The position numbers were made by a program, and so were the translations under genes. This document shows, one piece after another, positions 26,457 to 35,879 of a stretch of DNA of 64,000 nt. How positions within the stretch are numbered: the stretch's first letter is position 1; every line of letters starts with the position of its first letter. The stretch comes from Sulfurovum sp. (GTDB taxonomy: Bacteria > Campylobacterota > Campylobacteria > Campylobacterales > Sulfurovaceae): the NCBI GenBank assembly GCA_027068485.1, contig JAMOSB010000033.1:27512-91511 (forward strand), given 5' to 3'. Under the pieces are notes generated by a model. It was given only the letters and a program-made list of their open reading frames with translations, ran no database searches and was not told the origin of the DNA.

Positions 26457-26479
26457 TGGTGCGGAGCGTCCAGAGCAAC
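26451..26479. repeat. second short hairpin adjacent to the attC-like element
   Basis: GTTGtCTGG-tgcggagcgt-CCAGagCAAC. Confidence 0.4.
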
Positions 26480-26524
26480 TATTTAATAGAGGACATTGTG
26501 TCTGATGATTTTAGGAGTAAATTT

Positions 26525-26611
26525 ATGGAAATTAAAAAAAAGTTATTAGATATTGTGCGTGATAAGATTTGTGTAAAACATTACAGTATCTGTCTAAATT
26601 CTAAATTCTAA
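26525..26611 (+). pseudogene. truncated tyrosine recombinase/integron integrase N-terminus
   Basis: MEIKKKLLDIVRDKICVKHYSICLNSKF*; LLDxVRDxIRxKHYSI is characteristic of integron-type integrase N-termini. Confidence 0.6.
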
Positions 26612-26726
26612 ATTCTTAAGGTAATCCTCTCATTTAATAATATTTTACTATACATAATCTCTACTTTCTTTAGTATACTTGTTCTATTCCCCTCTACTAT
26701 CAATACAATCGTATATCATTTTTATG

Positions 26727-27221
26727 TTAAAGTGGTGCGTAGGGGAGCGTGACGATATTGTAGGCATTGGGGAGTGTGGGAGAGGGGAGGGTTTTCCATC
26801 TTTTGGTGAGTTTGGCTTGGAGGGCGTTACTTAGGGTGGTGAGTTGTTTGTGGGCATCTGATAGCTTCATCGGCTCTACGGGGATAAAGAGCTGAATCTT
26901 CTGAGGCTCTGCTCCTTGGTAGAGGTGATAGGTGGGGATACCGAGTGTGGGTAGGAGGTATTTGGTGAGGTGGCAGAAGCGTTGAGCCTCATCACCTTTG
27001 TACTCGATGACGAGATAGCGGGTTTTGCCCTCTTGGAGTAGGGGAACGGCGATCGTGTAGTCACGCTGAAGATGTTGGGTGAGGAGTAGGGGGGTGAGGG
27101 GCTCCTCTATGCGTTCAAATTTGGCATAGAAGGTACGATTGTCAAAGGAGATACGCTGGACAATCGTACGGCGTTTGATATAGTAGCAGGTATCATAAAG
27201 CTCTAGATCAAAAACTTCTAT
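26727..27221 (-). CDS. DUF1882-like conserved Campylobacterota protein, apparent ATA start codon
   Basis: Open frame of 164 aa: IEVFDLELYDTCYYIKRRTIVQRISFDNRTFYAKFERIEEPLTPLLL...PYAPL*; AGGAGG 5 nt before ATA, overlapping the glyA end; downstream of glyA as in Campylobacter/Helicobacter; not in the supplied ORF track. Confidence 0.75.
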   Translation of the reverse strand: MEVFDLELYDTCYYIKRRTIVQRISFDNRTFYAKFERIEEPLTPLLLTQHLQRDYTIAVPLLQEGKTRYLVIEYKGDEAQRFCHLTKYLLPTLGIPTYHLYQGAEPQKIQLFIPVEPMKLSDAHKQLTTLSNALQAKLTKRWKTLPSPTLPNAYNIVTLPYAPL

Positions 27222-27233
27222 GATACCCTCCTG

Positions 27234-28484
27234 CTAATAGATAGACTTTTCGTAGATGACGAAGTTGGAAGCGAGTGCTTTCATCTCCTCTTTGATCGTT
27301 GCGTGGAGTTGGGTGTCATTGACATTATCGAGGACATCAGCGATCTTGTTGGCGATGATCTCAAACTCCGCCTCTTTCATCCCACGACTCGTAAGAGCAG
27401 GTGATCCGATACGCACACCTGAGGTGACAAATGGACTGCGTGTCTCACCTGGTACGGTGTTTTTGTTGACAGTGATTCCTGCATTACCAAGGGCAGCGTC
27501 CGCATCTTTTCCTGAGAACTCTTTGTTGAGGAAGCTTACAAGGACGAGGTGGTTATCTGTCCCACCACTCACGACATCATACCCACGAGCCACGAGAACT
27601 TCAGCGAGTTTAGAGGCGTTGGCTTTGACCTGCTTAGCGTAGACCTTCCACTCATCAGAGAGGTTGTATTTAAATCCAACCGCTTTAGCTGCGATAACAT
27701 GAACCAGTGGTCCCCCTTGAAGTCCTGGGAAGATAGCAGAGTTGATCTTCTTTGCAATCGCTTCATCGTTGGTCATGATCATCCCACCACGAGGACCTGC
27801 GAGTGTCTTGTGAGTGGTTGTTGTGACGACATCCGCATAAGGGAATGGACTGGGGTGTTCACCAGCACAGACAAGCCCTGCGATGTGTGCGATATCAGCA
27901 AAGAGGATAGCACCTACTTCATCCGCGATCTCTCTAAACTTCTTGAAGTCTATCTCTCTGGCATACGCAGAGGCACCACAGACGATGATTTTAGGTTGGA
28001 CAGTTTTGGCGATACGCAGTACCTCTTCGTAGTTGATACGACCATCAAGCTCTACACCATAGGTAAAAGAGGAGTAGTTTTTGCCTGAGAAGCTTGGTTT
28101 GCTCCCGTGTGTGAGGTGTCCTCCGTGGCTGAGATCCATCCCCAAGATCTTCTCTCCTGCTTTGAGGAGGGCTGCATAGACGGCACCATTGGCTTGGCTT
28201 CCTGAGTGAGGCTGGACATTGGCGTAGTTACACGCAAAGAGTTCACATGCTCTATCAATAGCAAGTTGCTCTACCGTATCGGCAAACTCACATCCACCAT
28301 AGTAGCGTTTATAGGGGTATCCCTCTGCATACTTATTGGTAAAGACAGAACCCATCGCTTCCATTACAGCAGGAATGGTAAAGTTCTCTGAAGCGATCAT
28401 CTCAAGGTGGTTAGTCTGTCGCTCTCTCTCGTTCTCAATGGCTTGAAATATCTCTGGGTCAAATGTCTCGATTGCATAACTCAT
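27234..28484 (-). CDS. glyA: serine hydroxymethyltransferase
   Basis: [34 protein letters not shown]. Confidence 0.97.
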   Translation of the reverse strand: MSYAIETFDPEIFQAIENERERQTNHLEMIASENFTIPAVMEAMGSVFTNKYAEGYPYKRYYGGCEFADTVEQLAIDRACELFACNYANVQPHSGSQANGAVYAALLKAGEKILGMDLSHGGHLTHGSKPSFSGKNYSSFTYGVELDGRINYEEVLRIAKTVQPKIIVCGASAYAREIDFKKFREIADEVGAILFADIAHIAGLVCAGEHPSPFPYADVVTTTTHKTLAGPRGGMIMTNDEAIAKKINSAIFPGLQGGPLVHVIAAKAVGFKYNLSDEWKVYAKQVKANASKLAEVLVARGYDVVSGGTDNHLVLVSFLNKEFSGKDADAALGNAGITVNKNTVPGETRSPFVTSGVRIGSPALTSRGMKEAEFEIIANKIADVLDNVNDTQLHATIKEEMKALASNFVIYEKSIY

Positions 28485-28540
28485 ATGTTGCTTCCTTTAG
28501 TCGGTTTGTTATTGGATTTATATCTAAAATCTTCTTGAAT

Positions 28541-30193
28541 CTACTTTTTTTCCATGGCTCTTTTTTTGCACGCTGCCCCATCGATACAGAACATCCCTTT
28601 GCCTTTTTTGGCAGGTTTGAGTTCGATGAGGTTTTCGTTTCCACACTTTTTGCACTGTTGTGTATTGGCACAGAGAGGGGCAAGCTCTTCGGTGGGGGCT
28701 TCAGGTTTCATCGCAGGAAAGAGAAGGACATCACGGATAGAGTGCTGGTTGGTGAGCATCATCACGAGGCGATCGATACCGATACCCTCTCCCGCTGTAG
28801 GGGTCATACCGTAGCTGAGTGCTTTGACATAGTCTTTGTCCATGTGCATCGCCTCATCATCTCCTGTCGCCTCTTTGGCATCGACTTGTCCCTTAAATCG
28901 CTCATACTGATCGATAGGGTCATTGAGCTCAGAGAAGCCATTGGCGATCTCTTTGCCCGCCATAAAGAGCTCAAATCGTTCGGCGATATCGGGGTTCTCA
29001 TCAGAGCGTCGAGCCAGTGGAGAGATATCGACTGGGAAGTCGGTGATGTAGGTTGGGTTGATCAGTTTCCCTTCGACAAACGCATCAAAGAGTTCTGCTT
29101 GGAGGTAGCCTAGGGTGAGGTTCTCATCGACATGTACCCCCTTCTCTTTGAGGTAGGCGAGGGCTTTGAGCCGATCGGTTGCGACCTCTTGGGGAACTTC
29201 CCCAATGGTTGTGAGTGATTCGATATAGGGGACTTTGGCAAATGGTGTTGAGAAGTCTATCTCTAGCTCACCATAGGGGAGTTTTCGCTCAAATCCAAGG
29301 TGATCAAAGAGATAATCAAATAGCTCCTCTGTAATCTCCATCAGATCTGTATAGCGGTGGTATGCCCAGTAGAACTCAATCATCGTAAACTCAGGGTTAT
29401 GGGTATGATCCATCCCCTCATTACGGAAGTTTCGGTTGATCTCAAAGACCGCTTCCATCCCTCCGACAATGAGGCGTTTGAGGTAGAGTTCGGGTGCGAT
29501 ACGCAAGTAGCGTTCAACATCAAGTGCATTGTGATGGGTGATAAACGGCTTGGCATTTGCACCTCCAGGGATCGGGTGCATCATCGGTGTCTCTACCTCT
29601 AAGAAAGATTTCTCTTCAAAGAAGCGTCGTACGAGTGAGACGATCTTAGAACGCATAATGAAGTTCTCTTTGACATCGGCATTCATAATCATATCAAGGT
29701 AGCGTTGACGATAGCGTAGCTCATGGTCTTGGAGTCCGTGAAACTTCTCAGGGAGTGGGGAGATCGCTTTGGTGACCATCTGCATACTTTTACAGTGAAG
29801 TGTCAACTCCCCTGTCTGTGTCACAAAGGGGTAGCCTGTCACTTCGATGATATCACCCACCTCGAAGAGCTTTTTGGCGATGGTATTATAGAATCCCTCA
29901 GGGAGTTCATCTCGGTTGTAGTAGATCTGTACCATCCCTTGGCTATCTTCGATCTTTGCAAAGGCGGCTTTACCCATGATACGGATAAATTTCAGTCGAC
30001 CTGTCAGAGAGTAGTGCTTGGAGTCATCTTTTTTCTCCTCCGCATCAAGGGTTTTGACATACTCACACTGGTGTAGAAACTCTTGTGAGGGGGTACCTCG
30101 ACGGATCTGATTTGGGTAGGGGTTGATGCCTTCATCTCTTAGGCGTTGAGTTTTTTTTAGTCTCTCTTGGATATATTGATTTTCAAATATCAA
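28541..30193 (-). CDS. lysS: lysyl-tRNA synthetase
   Basis: Class II aaRS motifs ([34 protein letters not shown]); TTG start with GGAG upstream preferred over the upstream ORF start. Confidence 0.95.
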   Translation of the reverse strand: MIFENQYIQERLKKTQRLRDEGINPYPNQIRRGTPSQEFLHQCEYVKTLDAEEKKDDSKHYSLTGRLKFIRIMGKAAFAKIEDSQGMVQIYYNRDELPEGFYNTIAKKLFEVGDIIEVTGYPFVTQTGELTLHCKSMQMVTKAISPLPEKFHGLQDHELRYRQRYLDMIMNADVKENFIMRSKIVSLVRRFFEEKSFLEVETPMMHPIPGGANAKPFITHHNALDVERYLRIAPELYLKRLIVGGMEAVFEINRNFRNEGMDHTHNPEFTMIEFYWAYHRYTDLMEITEELFDYLFDHLGFERKLPYGELEIDFSTPFAKVPYIESLTTIGEVPQEVATDRLKALAYLKEKGVHVDENLTLGYLQAELFDAFVEGKLINPTYITDFPVDISPLARRSDENPDIAERFELFMAGKEIANGFSELNDPIDQYERFKGQVDAKEATGDDEAMHMDKDYVKALSYGMTPTAGEGIGIDRLVMMLTNQHSIRDVLLFPAMKPEAPTEELAPLCANTQQCKKCGNENLIELKPAKKGKGMFCIDGAACKKRAMEKK

Positions 30194-30227
30194 GGTGTCT
30201 CCTCGTATAGTAGTAGATTTGGTTGTG

Positions 30228-30671
30228 TTAGGATTGGCACTTTTCACAAAGTCCAATGATCTTCATCGTATGGTCTCGCATCTGAAAGTTAAACTGCGTT
30301 GCGATAAGTTGCTGTTGCTTCTCAATGGTCTCATCATAAAACTCAATAATCTCTCCACACTCTGTACAGATGAGATGGTCATGATGTTTTTTGAGACCGA
30401 GTTCATACTTCTTCCCTTGGGTACCAAAGGAGATAGAACTGGTGATTTTGGACTCCTCAAGTAGGGTAAGGGTACGATAGACCGTGGCGATACCAATATT
30501 GATGGTGGGGTAGGCTTGTTTGAGTTGCATATAGATATCTTCAGGAGTGAAGTGTCCCTCATTCTCGTAGAGAAACTTCACGATAAGCTCACGCTGTTTA
30601 GTAAACTTAAGTTGGTTACTTTTGAGCAGTGCTTTAAACTTCTCCAAAAGAAGAGGGTAGGTAATCATCAT
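30228..30671 (-). CDS. fur: ferric uptake regulator family protein
   Basis: [45 protein letters not shown]. Confidence 0.92.
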   Translation of the reverse strand: MMITYPLLLEKFKALLKSNQLKFTKQRELIVKFLYENEGHFTPEDIYMQLKQAYPTINIGIATVYRTLTLLEESKITSSISFGTQGKKYELGLKKHHDHLICTECGEIIEFYDETIEKQQQLIATQFNFQMRDHTMKIIGLCEKCQS

Positions 30672-30677
30672 AGCCCT

Positions 30678-31325
30678 TTAGTAGTTTGCTAGGCTCTGGT
30701 TGTACTCAGTTGGTACTACGGTTGCGTTGGACTCAGCGGTGTTCTCCTCTACCTCTTGAGTCGGTGTGGTTTGGCTAGCAGGCTTCTTGATATGAAGTTC
30801 AAGTACCTCAGGGTCGATATTGATAATGGTAGTCCCCACCTCTTTAAGATAGGGGTAGAGGATAGAGTTTCCAAGATATTTTTGGATCTTGTCTTGTACG
30901 AGTGTGACATTGGAGAGTGCCGTCACAATGAGTGCAAAGATCAAGAAGTACTTCCCACCCCCTGCGATAAATCCAAAGAGGCGATTGAGAAAGCCTAGAG
31001 CACTTGCACTGGTAAGCTTGGAGAGGAGTGCCCCTACAATCGTAGCACTCAGCCAGATTACCGTAAGGATAGCGAGGAATCCCACAAGCTTTAGGAGGGC
31101 TTCATTCTCTATGGGGAGGAAGTTGGCACTGATGAAGGTTGCGGTCTCTCCTGCAAATCGTGAAGCGAAATAGACCCCACCTACAACACCAAGCAGTCCA
31201 AAAAACTCTTTGATGAAGCCATTGACAAAGCCTTTGATACCTAAGATGAGAACAATAGAAGCGATGGTGACATCAAAGTAGTTGAAGTCGACCATTGAGA
31301 AGTTCTCAAGTGAAAAGTTTTCCAT
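30678..31325 (-). CDS. cvpA: CvpA family membrane protein
   Basis: DVTIASIVLILGIKGFVNGFIKEFFGLLGVVGGVYFASR. Confidence 0.85.
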   Translation of the reverse strand: MENFSLENFSMVDFNYFDVTIASIVLILGIKGFVNGFIKEFFGLLGVVGGVYFASRFAGETATFISANFLPIENEALLKLVGFLAILTVIWLSATIVGALLSKLTSASALGFLNRLFGFIAGGGKYFLIFALIVTALSNVTLVQDKIQKYLGNSILYPYLKEVGTTIINIDPEVLELHIKKPASQTTPTQEVEENTAESNATVVPTEYNQSLANY

Positions 31326-31364
31326 ATATTTCCTTTATTCGTTAATTAAGTACTGGGTGAGTCG

Positions 31365-32423
31365 TTAGATATTTTTGGCGACTTCATCGGGTTTGTTGGC
31401 ATACTGTAAGGCAATCTCTCGACTCACCTTACCATCTTTGTAGAACTTCACAATTGCTTGGGTCTGTGTCTGCATCCCTGTATCTCCTTGACCTAGTTGC
31501 ATCTGAGAGTAGATCTGGTGGACTTTGTCCTCACGAATGAGGTTGGAGATAGCGTTGTTTGGGATGAGTATCTCTGCTGCGGCGACACGCCCTCCACCGA
31601 GTTTAGGGAGGAGCATCTGAGAGATGACCCCTGCAAGTGAAGAGGCGATCATCGCACGAATCTGTGGCTGTTCGTCTCCAGAGAAGACATCGATGATACG
31701 GTTGATCGTCCCTGGTGCAGAGGAGGTGTGTAGGGTACCAAAGACAAGGTGACCTGTCTCCGCTGCGGAGAGTCCCGCTTCAATGGTGACTCTATCCCGC
31801 ATCTCCCCAATGAGGATGATATCTGGATCTTGTCTCAGGGCATACTTGAGTGCCGCAGCAAAGCTTTTGGTATCATCGCCTACCCCTCTATGAGAGAAGA
31901 CCGATTTTTTGTTACGGTGGATAAACTCCACAGGATCTTCGACGGTGAGGATATGCTTATGCTCGGTGAGGTTGATCTCATTGAGCATGGCTGAGAGGGT
32001 GGTAGATTTACCCGATCCTGTTGGTCCTGTGACCAAGATTAGACCCTTTTCGCGTTTGACAAGCTTCTTGTAGATAGCTGGAGCCCCTAGCTCATCGAGT
32101 GAAGGGATCTCAATAGGAATAATCCTAAACGCCGCAGCGGGGTTGCCTAGGGTACGGTAGTAGTTGGCACGGAAGCGTCCAATCCCAGGGAGTACGACTG
32201 CAAAGTCAAGCTCATTCTCCTCTTCAAACTGCTGTTTTTGCTTTTCTGTAATGAGTGAGTAGCACATCTCCTCGATATCCTCACCTGTTAGGACAGGGAG
32301 ATTGACAGGCTTGAGTGTCCCACTCAGTCTGATTTGGGGTTCTGAACGGCTTACAAGGTGTAGATCTGATGCGCCGTGTGTGACGACACTCTGAAGCAAT
32401 TTTTTGATATCGAAAACAGCCAT
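31365..32423 (-). CDS. pilT: PilT-like type IV pilus retraction ATPase
   Basis: GLILVTGPTGSGKSTTLSAM; TVEDPVEFIH; LRQDPDIILIGEMRD. Confidence 0.92.
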   Translation of the reverse strand: MAVFDIKKLLQSVVTHGASDLHLVSRSEPQIRLSGTLKPVNLPVLTGEDIEEMCYSLITEKQKQQFEEENELDFAVVLPGIGRFRANYYRTLGNPAAAFRIIPIEIPSLDELGAPAIYKKLVKREKGLILVTGPTGSGKSTTLSAMLNEINLTEHKHILTVEDPVEFIHRNKKSVFSHRGVGDDTKSFAAALKYALRQDPDIILIGEMRDRVTIEAGLSAAETGHLVFGTLHTSSAPGTINRIIDVFSGDEQPQIRAMIASSLAGVISQMLLPKLGGGRVAAAEILIPNNAISNLIREDKVHQIYSQMQLGQGDTGMQTQTQAIVKFYKDGKVSREIALQYANKPDEVAKNI

Positions 32424-32448
32424 GGTTTATCCTTTGAAGTGTGAAGTG

Positions 32449-32739
32449 TTACTCAATAATGGCAGGAACGATAAAGAAATCATCCTGACTTTTGGGTGCG
32501 TGAGAGAGGATATCTTCTGCGACACTGGTACGCTCTCGTATCGTATCTTCTCGAAGGGGTGTCCCCCCCTCAAGTGTCGAAAAAGTGGCACTAAGCCCTT
32601 CTGTATCTAGTTCATTGAGGTTTTCAATGTAGCCAAGTATCTCTGTGAGTTGACCCATCACTTCCTCTTTTTTTGACTCATCTATCTTAAGATGAGAGAG
32701 TTTCTCTAGTTTTGCCAAAACAGCATCGTCTATTTGCAT
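32449..32739 (-). CDS. gatC: Asp-tRNA(Asn)/Glu-tRNA(Gln) amidotransferase subunit C
   Basis: MQIDDAVLAKLEKLSHLKIDESKKEEVMGQLTEILGYIENLNELDT. Confidence 0.92.
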   Translation of the reverse strand: MQIDDAVLAKLEKLSHLKIDESKKEEVMGQLTEILGYIENLNELDTEGLSATFSTLEGGTPLREDTIRERTSVAEDILSHAPKSQDDFFIVPAIIE

Positions 32740-32880
32740 CTGATTTCTACCCTACTCTAGTAATTTGGGATATTATATATTAATTTAGTTTAAGGGTACC
32801 ACAACCCACCCCTCCAAGGAGATAATAATAATATATGACTATAATTCACTTTTATACTTAAGTAGTGTTAAAGGAAATCA

Positions 32881-33225
32881 GTGAATAAGTTTTTAGCCGT
32901 TGAGGGTGTCACTTCTATGGAGTTGGAACGACTGTTACTCTTGCGGGAGCAGGGTGAAGTTGCGTTTGTTTTGGTCGATGTACGGGAGGTAGAGGAGTAT
33001 CAATTAGGTGCTATCGCAGGGGTGGATCAGCTCCATCCCACCTCTACCTTTCAGAGATGGGGTCAGTCGCTTTTAGAGGAGCTTAGAGAGCAGACGATCA
33101 TCTTTACCTGTCGTTCGGGTAATCGTAGTGGTCAGATACAGCAACGCTTTAGACGCAGTGGTCATCCTAGTGTCATCAATCATATAGGAGGAATTCTCTC
33201 CTATAAGGGAAAGGTAGTAAGGTAG
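32881..33225 (+). CDS. rhodanese-like domain protein
   Basis: LVDVREVEEYQLGAIAG; TCRSGNRS active-site loop; GTG start. Confidence 0.85.
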   Translation: MNKFLAVEGVTSMELERLLLLREQGEVAFVLVDVREVEEYQLGAIAGVDQLHPTSTFQRWGQSLLEELREQTIIFTCRSGNRSGQIQQRFRRSGHPSVINHIGGILSYKGKVVR

Positions 33226-33228
33226 CGT

Positions 33229-34341
33229 ATGGAAGTAGTAGATCTGTTAATCAAGTTATTGAGTTTTGAGTCGGTTACGCCTGATGATGGTGGATCGTTG
33301 GCATTTATAGAGAAGTACCTTGAGGGGTATGAGGTGATCTATCACAACCAAGGAGGGGTCAAAAACCTCTTTTTAAGTAAGCAGTTCTCCATGGGAGAAC
33401 ACCTCTGCTTTGCGGGGCATGTCGATGTGGTGCCTGCGGGAGAGGGGTGGGAGAGTAACCCCTTTGTCCCGATGATCAAAGAGGGGGCTATCTATGGGCG
33501 TGGAGCCCAAGATATGAAGAGTGGGGTCGCGGCGTTTGTCGCAGCGTGTGCCAATACGACAGCATTTGAGGGGAGACTCTCTATCCTCCTCACCTCCGAC
33601 GAGGAGGGGGAGGCGACGCATGGGACAGTCATCATGCTCGAACACCTTAAGGGGCTAGGGCTTCTGCCTGACTACTGTGTGGTAGCAGAGCCGACTTGTG
33701 AGCAGGTTTTTGGGGATGCAATCAAGATTGGACGACGCGGTTCTATCAACGGCTACTTGACTATCAAAGGAAAACAGGGACACGCAGCCTATCCCGAAAA
33801 GGCGATTAACCCCGTCCATCAGATCGCTCCACTGCTCGTAGAGCTAGCGGGGGTCAATCTCGATGAGGGGGATGAGGATTTTGCTCCAAGTCAGATGGTG
33901 ATTACTGATATTCGTGGGGGGATGGAGGTGACCAATGTCACCCCTAGTAGTCTCAAGCTGATGTTTAATGTCCGTAACTCAACCAAGACAACCCAACAAG
34001 AGGTTAAAGCCCATATCGATCGTGTGCTTAAGGGAGTGGAGTATCAGTTGGAGTTGACCCAAGGCTCCTACCCCTTTGTGACCAATCGAAGCTCTAAGCT
34101 TGTCACGCAGTTAGCCAAGAGTATCGAGGAGGTCACCCAGATCAAGACGAAACTCTCTACGGCAGGAGGGACAAGTGATGCGCGTTTTATGGGGGCGTAT
34201 GGTATCGATGTGGTGGAGTTTGGTGTCATCAATGATACCATCCATGCCCCCAATGAACGCACAACTATTGAGGAGGTGGAGAGGCTCTATGCAATCTTTT
34301 GCCACCTTATAGCAGGATTTAATCAAAGGGGTGAACAATGA
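33229..34341 (+). CDS. dapE: succinyl-diaminopimelate desuccinylase
   Basis: CFAGHVDVVPAGEGW; YGRGAQDMKSGVAAF; TSDEEGEA. Confidence 0.94.
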   Translation: MEVVDLLIKLLSFESVTPDDGGSLAFIEKYLEGYEVIYHNQGGVKNLFLSKQFSMGEHLCFAGHVDVVPAGEGWESNPFVPMIKEGAIYGRGAQDMKSGVAAFVAACANTTAFEGRLSILLTSDEEGEATHGTVIMLEHLKGLGLLPDYCVVAEPTCEQVFGDAIKIGRRGSINGYLTIKGKQGHAAYPEKAINPVHQIAPLLVELAGVNLDEGDEDFAPSQMVITDIRGGMEVTNVTPSSLKLMFNVRNSTKTTQQEVKAHIDRVLKGVEYQLELTQGSYPFVTNRSSKLVTQLAKSIEEVTQIKTKLSTAGGTSDARFMGAYGIDVVEFGVINDTIHAPNERTTIEEVERLYAIFCHLIAGFNQRGEQ

Positions 34342-34733
34342 AGCGATTGGTAGGGGTAGTGCTACTCCTCTCCACACTGCTGTTGGCAGATAAGACCGCG
34401 TGGGTTGAGGGAGTTGATGAGGCGTTTGCTCGGGCAAGTAGAGAGCATAAGATGGTGATGCTCTTTGTGGAGAGTAGCCACTGTCGATGGTGTAAGCGGA
34501 TGAAGGAGCGAACCCTTGATGATGTGATGGTACAGCAGAAGCTCTCGGGCTATGTTGCGGTCAAGGTGCAGAGAAGTGACCGCGAACTCCTCGCCTCATT
34601 TCCTCAGATTCAAGGGGTGCCTACAATCTTTTTGATGACACCCAAACGAGAGATTATTGAGTCGGTGATTGGCTACTTTACTATAGAGGATTTCCTAAGC
34701 TATCTGGATGATGTCGAAAAAGAGATGCACTAA
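34338..34733 (+). CDS. thioredoxin-fold periplasmic protein
   Basis: Signal peptide; VESSHCRWCKRMKERTLDD (CxxC). Confidence 0.8.
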   Translation: MKRLVGVVLLLSTLLLADKTAWVEGVDEAFARASREHKMVMLFVESSHCRWCKRMKERTLDDVMVQQKLSGYVAVKVQRSDRELLASFPQIQGVPTIFLMTPKREIIESVIGYFTIEDFLSYLDDVEKEMH

Positions 34734-34736
34734 GCG

Positions 34737-35756
34737 ATGCTATTTCGTCCCCGTTTTAGTGAGTATGTTACCGCTCGTATTGTGACGATTGGGGTGGTGC
34801 AGTTTGCACTCTTTGCTCTGGTGATGATACTGCTCTTTGAGAACCGCTCAGATGCCTTTTTTGCGATACTCCTCTTGGGGGTAGGGTTTGTGACCTTTGT
34901 CGTCTCGATTGTGCGTGGAGCCAAGCGGATGGAGCGGGAGCTACGCACTATCAATACCTATCTTGCCAACCTAGAGAAGATCGATGAGATAGACTACACC
35001 ACCCACTTCTTCACCCAAGAGTTTGAGCAGATTAACCAAAATCTCATCAAAGTCCTCAAAAAGTCTAAGAAACGAGAAGATATTAAGCAACGCTACAATG
35101 CCAAACTCAAACTTAAAAACCGTCAAAGAGCCGATATGCTTTCGGCTATTGCTCATGAGTTTCGTAACCCTATCGCTTCGATTATGGGGTATGCTCAGAC
35201 ACTACAAGATGACCCTGCTATCCCCGCACCCCTACAGGAGAAGTTTCTCGGTAAGATCTACAATAATGGCAATAAGATTGAGAGCCTTTTGGCTCGGTTG
35301 ATACTCTGGAATAAGTTTGAGAGTGGTGAGGCGACACTCCATAAGAGTAGTTTTGATCTTCTCAGCCTTGCCCAAGAGAGTAAGCTCGCCCTAGAGGAGA
35401 GCTACCCTAGTCGAGAGATTGTGGTGGAGGGGGAGCCGTGTCGTATCAAAGCCGATCGTACCCTTATGGAGGTGGTACTTAAAAATCTCATAGAGAATGC
35501 CCTCAAATACTCACGAGAGAGTGTGGTGGTCTCGATCGAGGGGCATCGAGTCATGGTGCGAGATCATGGGCAGGGGATTGCTCCTGAGGAGCTTAGCAAG
35601 ATCACCAAGAAGTTCTACCGTACGATGGACAATAGCTGGGACAACTCTATGGGGCTTGGACTCTCTATTGTCAAGACGATACTCACCCTCCATAAGAGCA
35701 AACTCATAATTGAGAGTACACTCGGTGAGGGGTCGACTTTTGCGTTTGAGATCTAA
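34737..35756 (+). CDS. sensor histidine kinase
   Basis: SAIAHEFRNPIASIMGYAQTL; VLKNLIENALKYS; DHGQGIAPEEL. Confidence 0.88.
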   Translation: MLFRPRFSEYVTARIVTIGVVQFALFALVMILLFENRSDAFFAILLLGVGFVTFVVSIVRGAKRMERELRTINTYLANLEKIDEIDYTTHFFTQEFEQINQNLIKVLKKSKKREDIKQRYNAKLKLKNRQRADMLSAIAHEFRNPIASIMGYAQTLQDDPAIPAPLQEKFLGKIYNNGNKIESLLARLILWNKFESGEATLHKSSFDLLSLAQESKLALEESYPSREIVVEGEPCRIKADRTLMEVVLKNLIENALKYSRESVVVSIEGHRVMVRDHGQGIAPEELSKITKKFYRTMDNSWDNSMGLGLSIVKTILTLHKSKLIIESTLGEGSTFAFEI

Positions 35757-35879
35757 GGGGATGCGGAGGGATATCCTCTAACCTTAGTCATAATCACTAA
35801 ACTTTCTTTCTGAAAAACTTGAAATATTTAAAACAATAGTGTATAATCCCGAAAAATCACACTTAAAAGGAATAGACAG

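Noticed and set aside
26876-27064. 62-aa minus-strand ORF in the glyA-downstream region
   Set aside because: Different frame from the conserved DUF1882-like reading frame that spans the region
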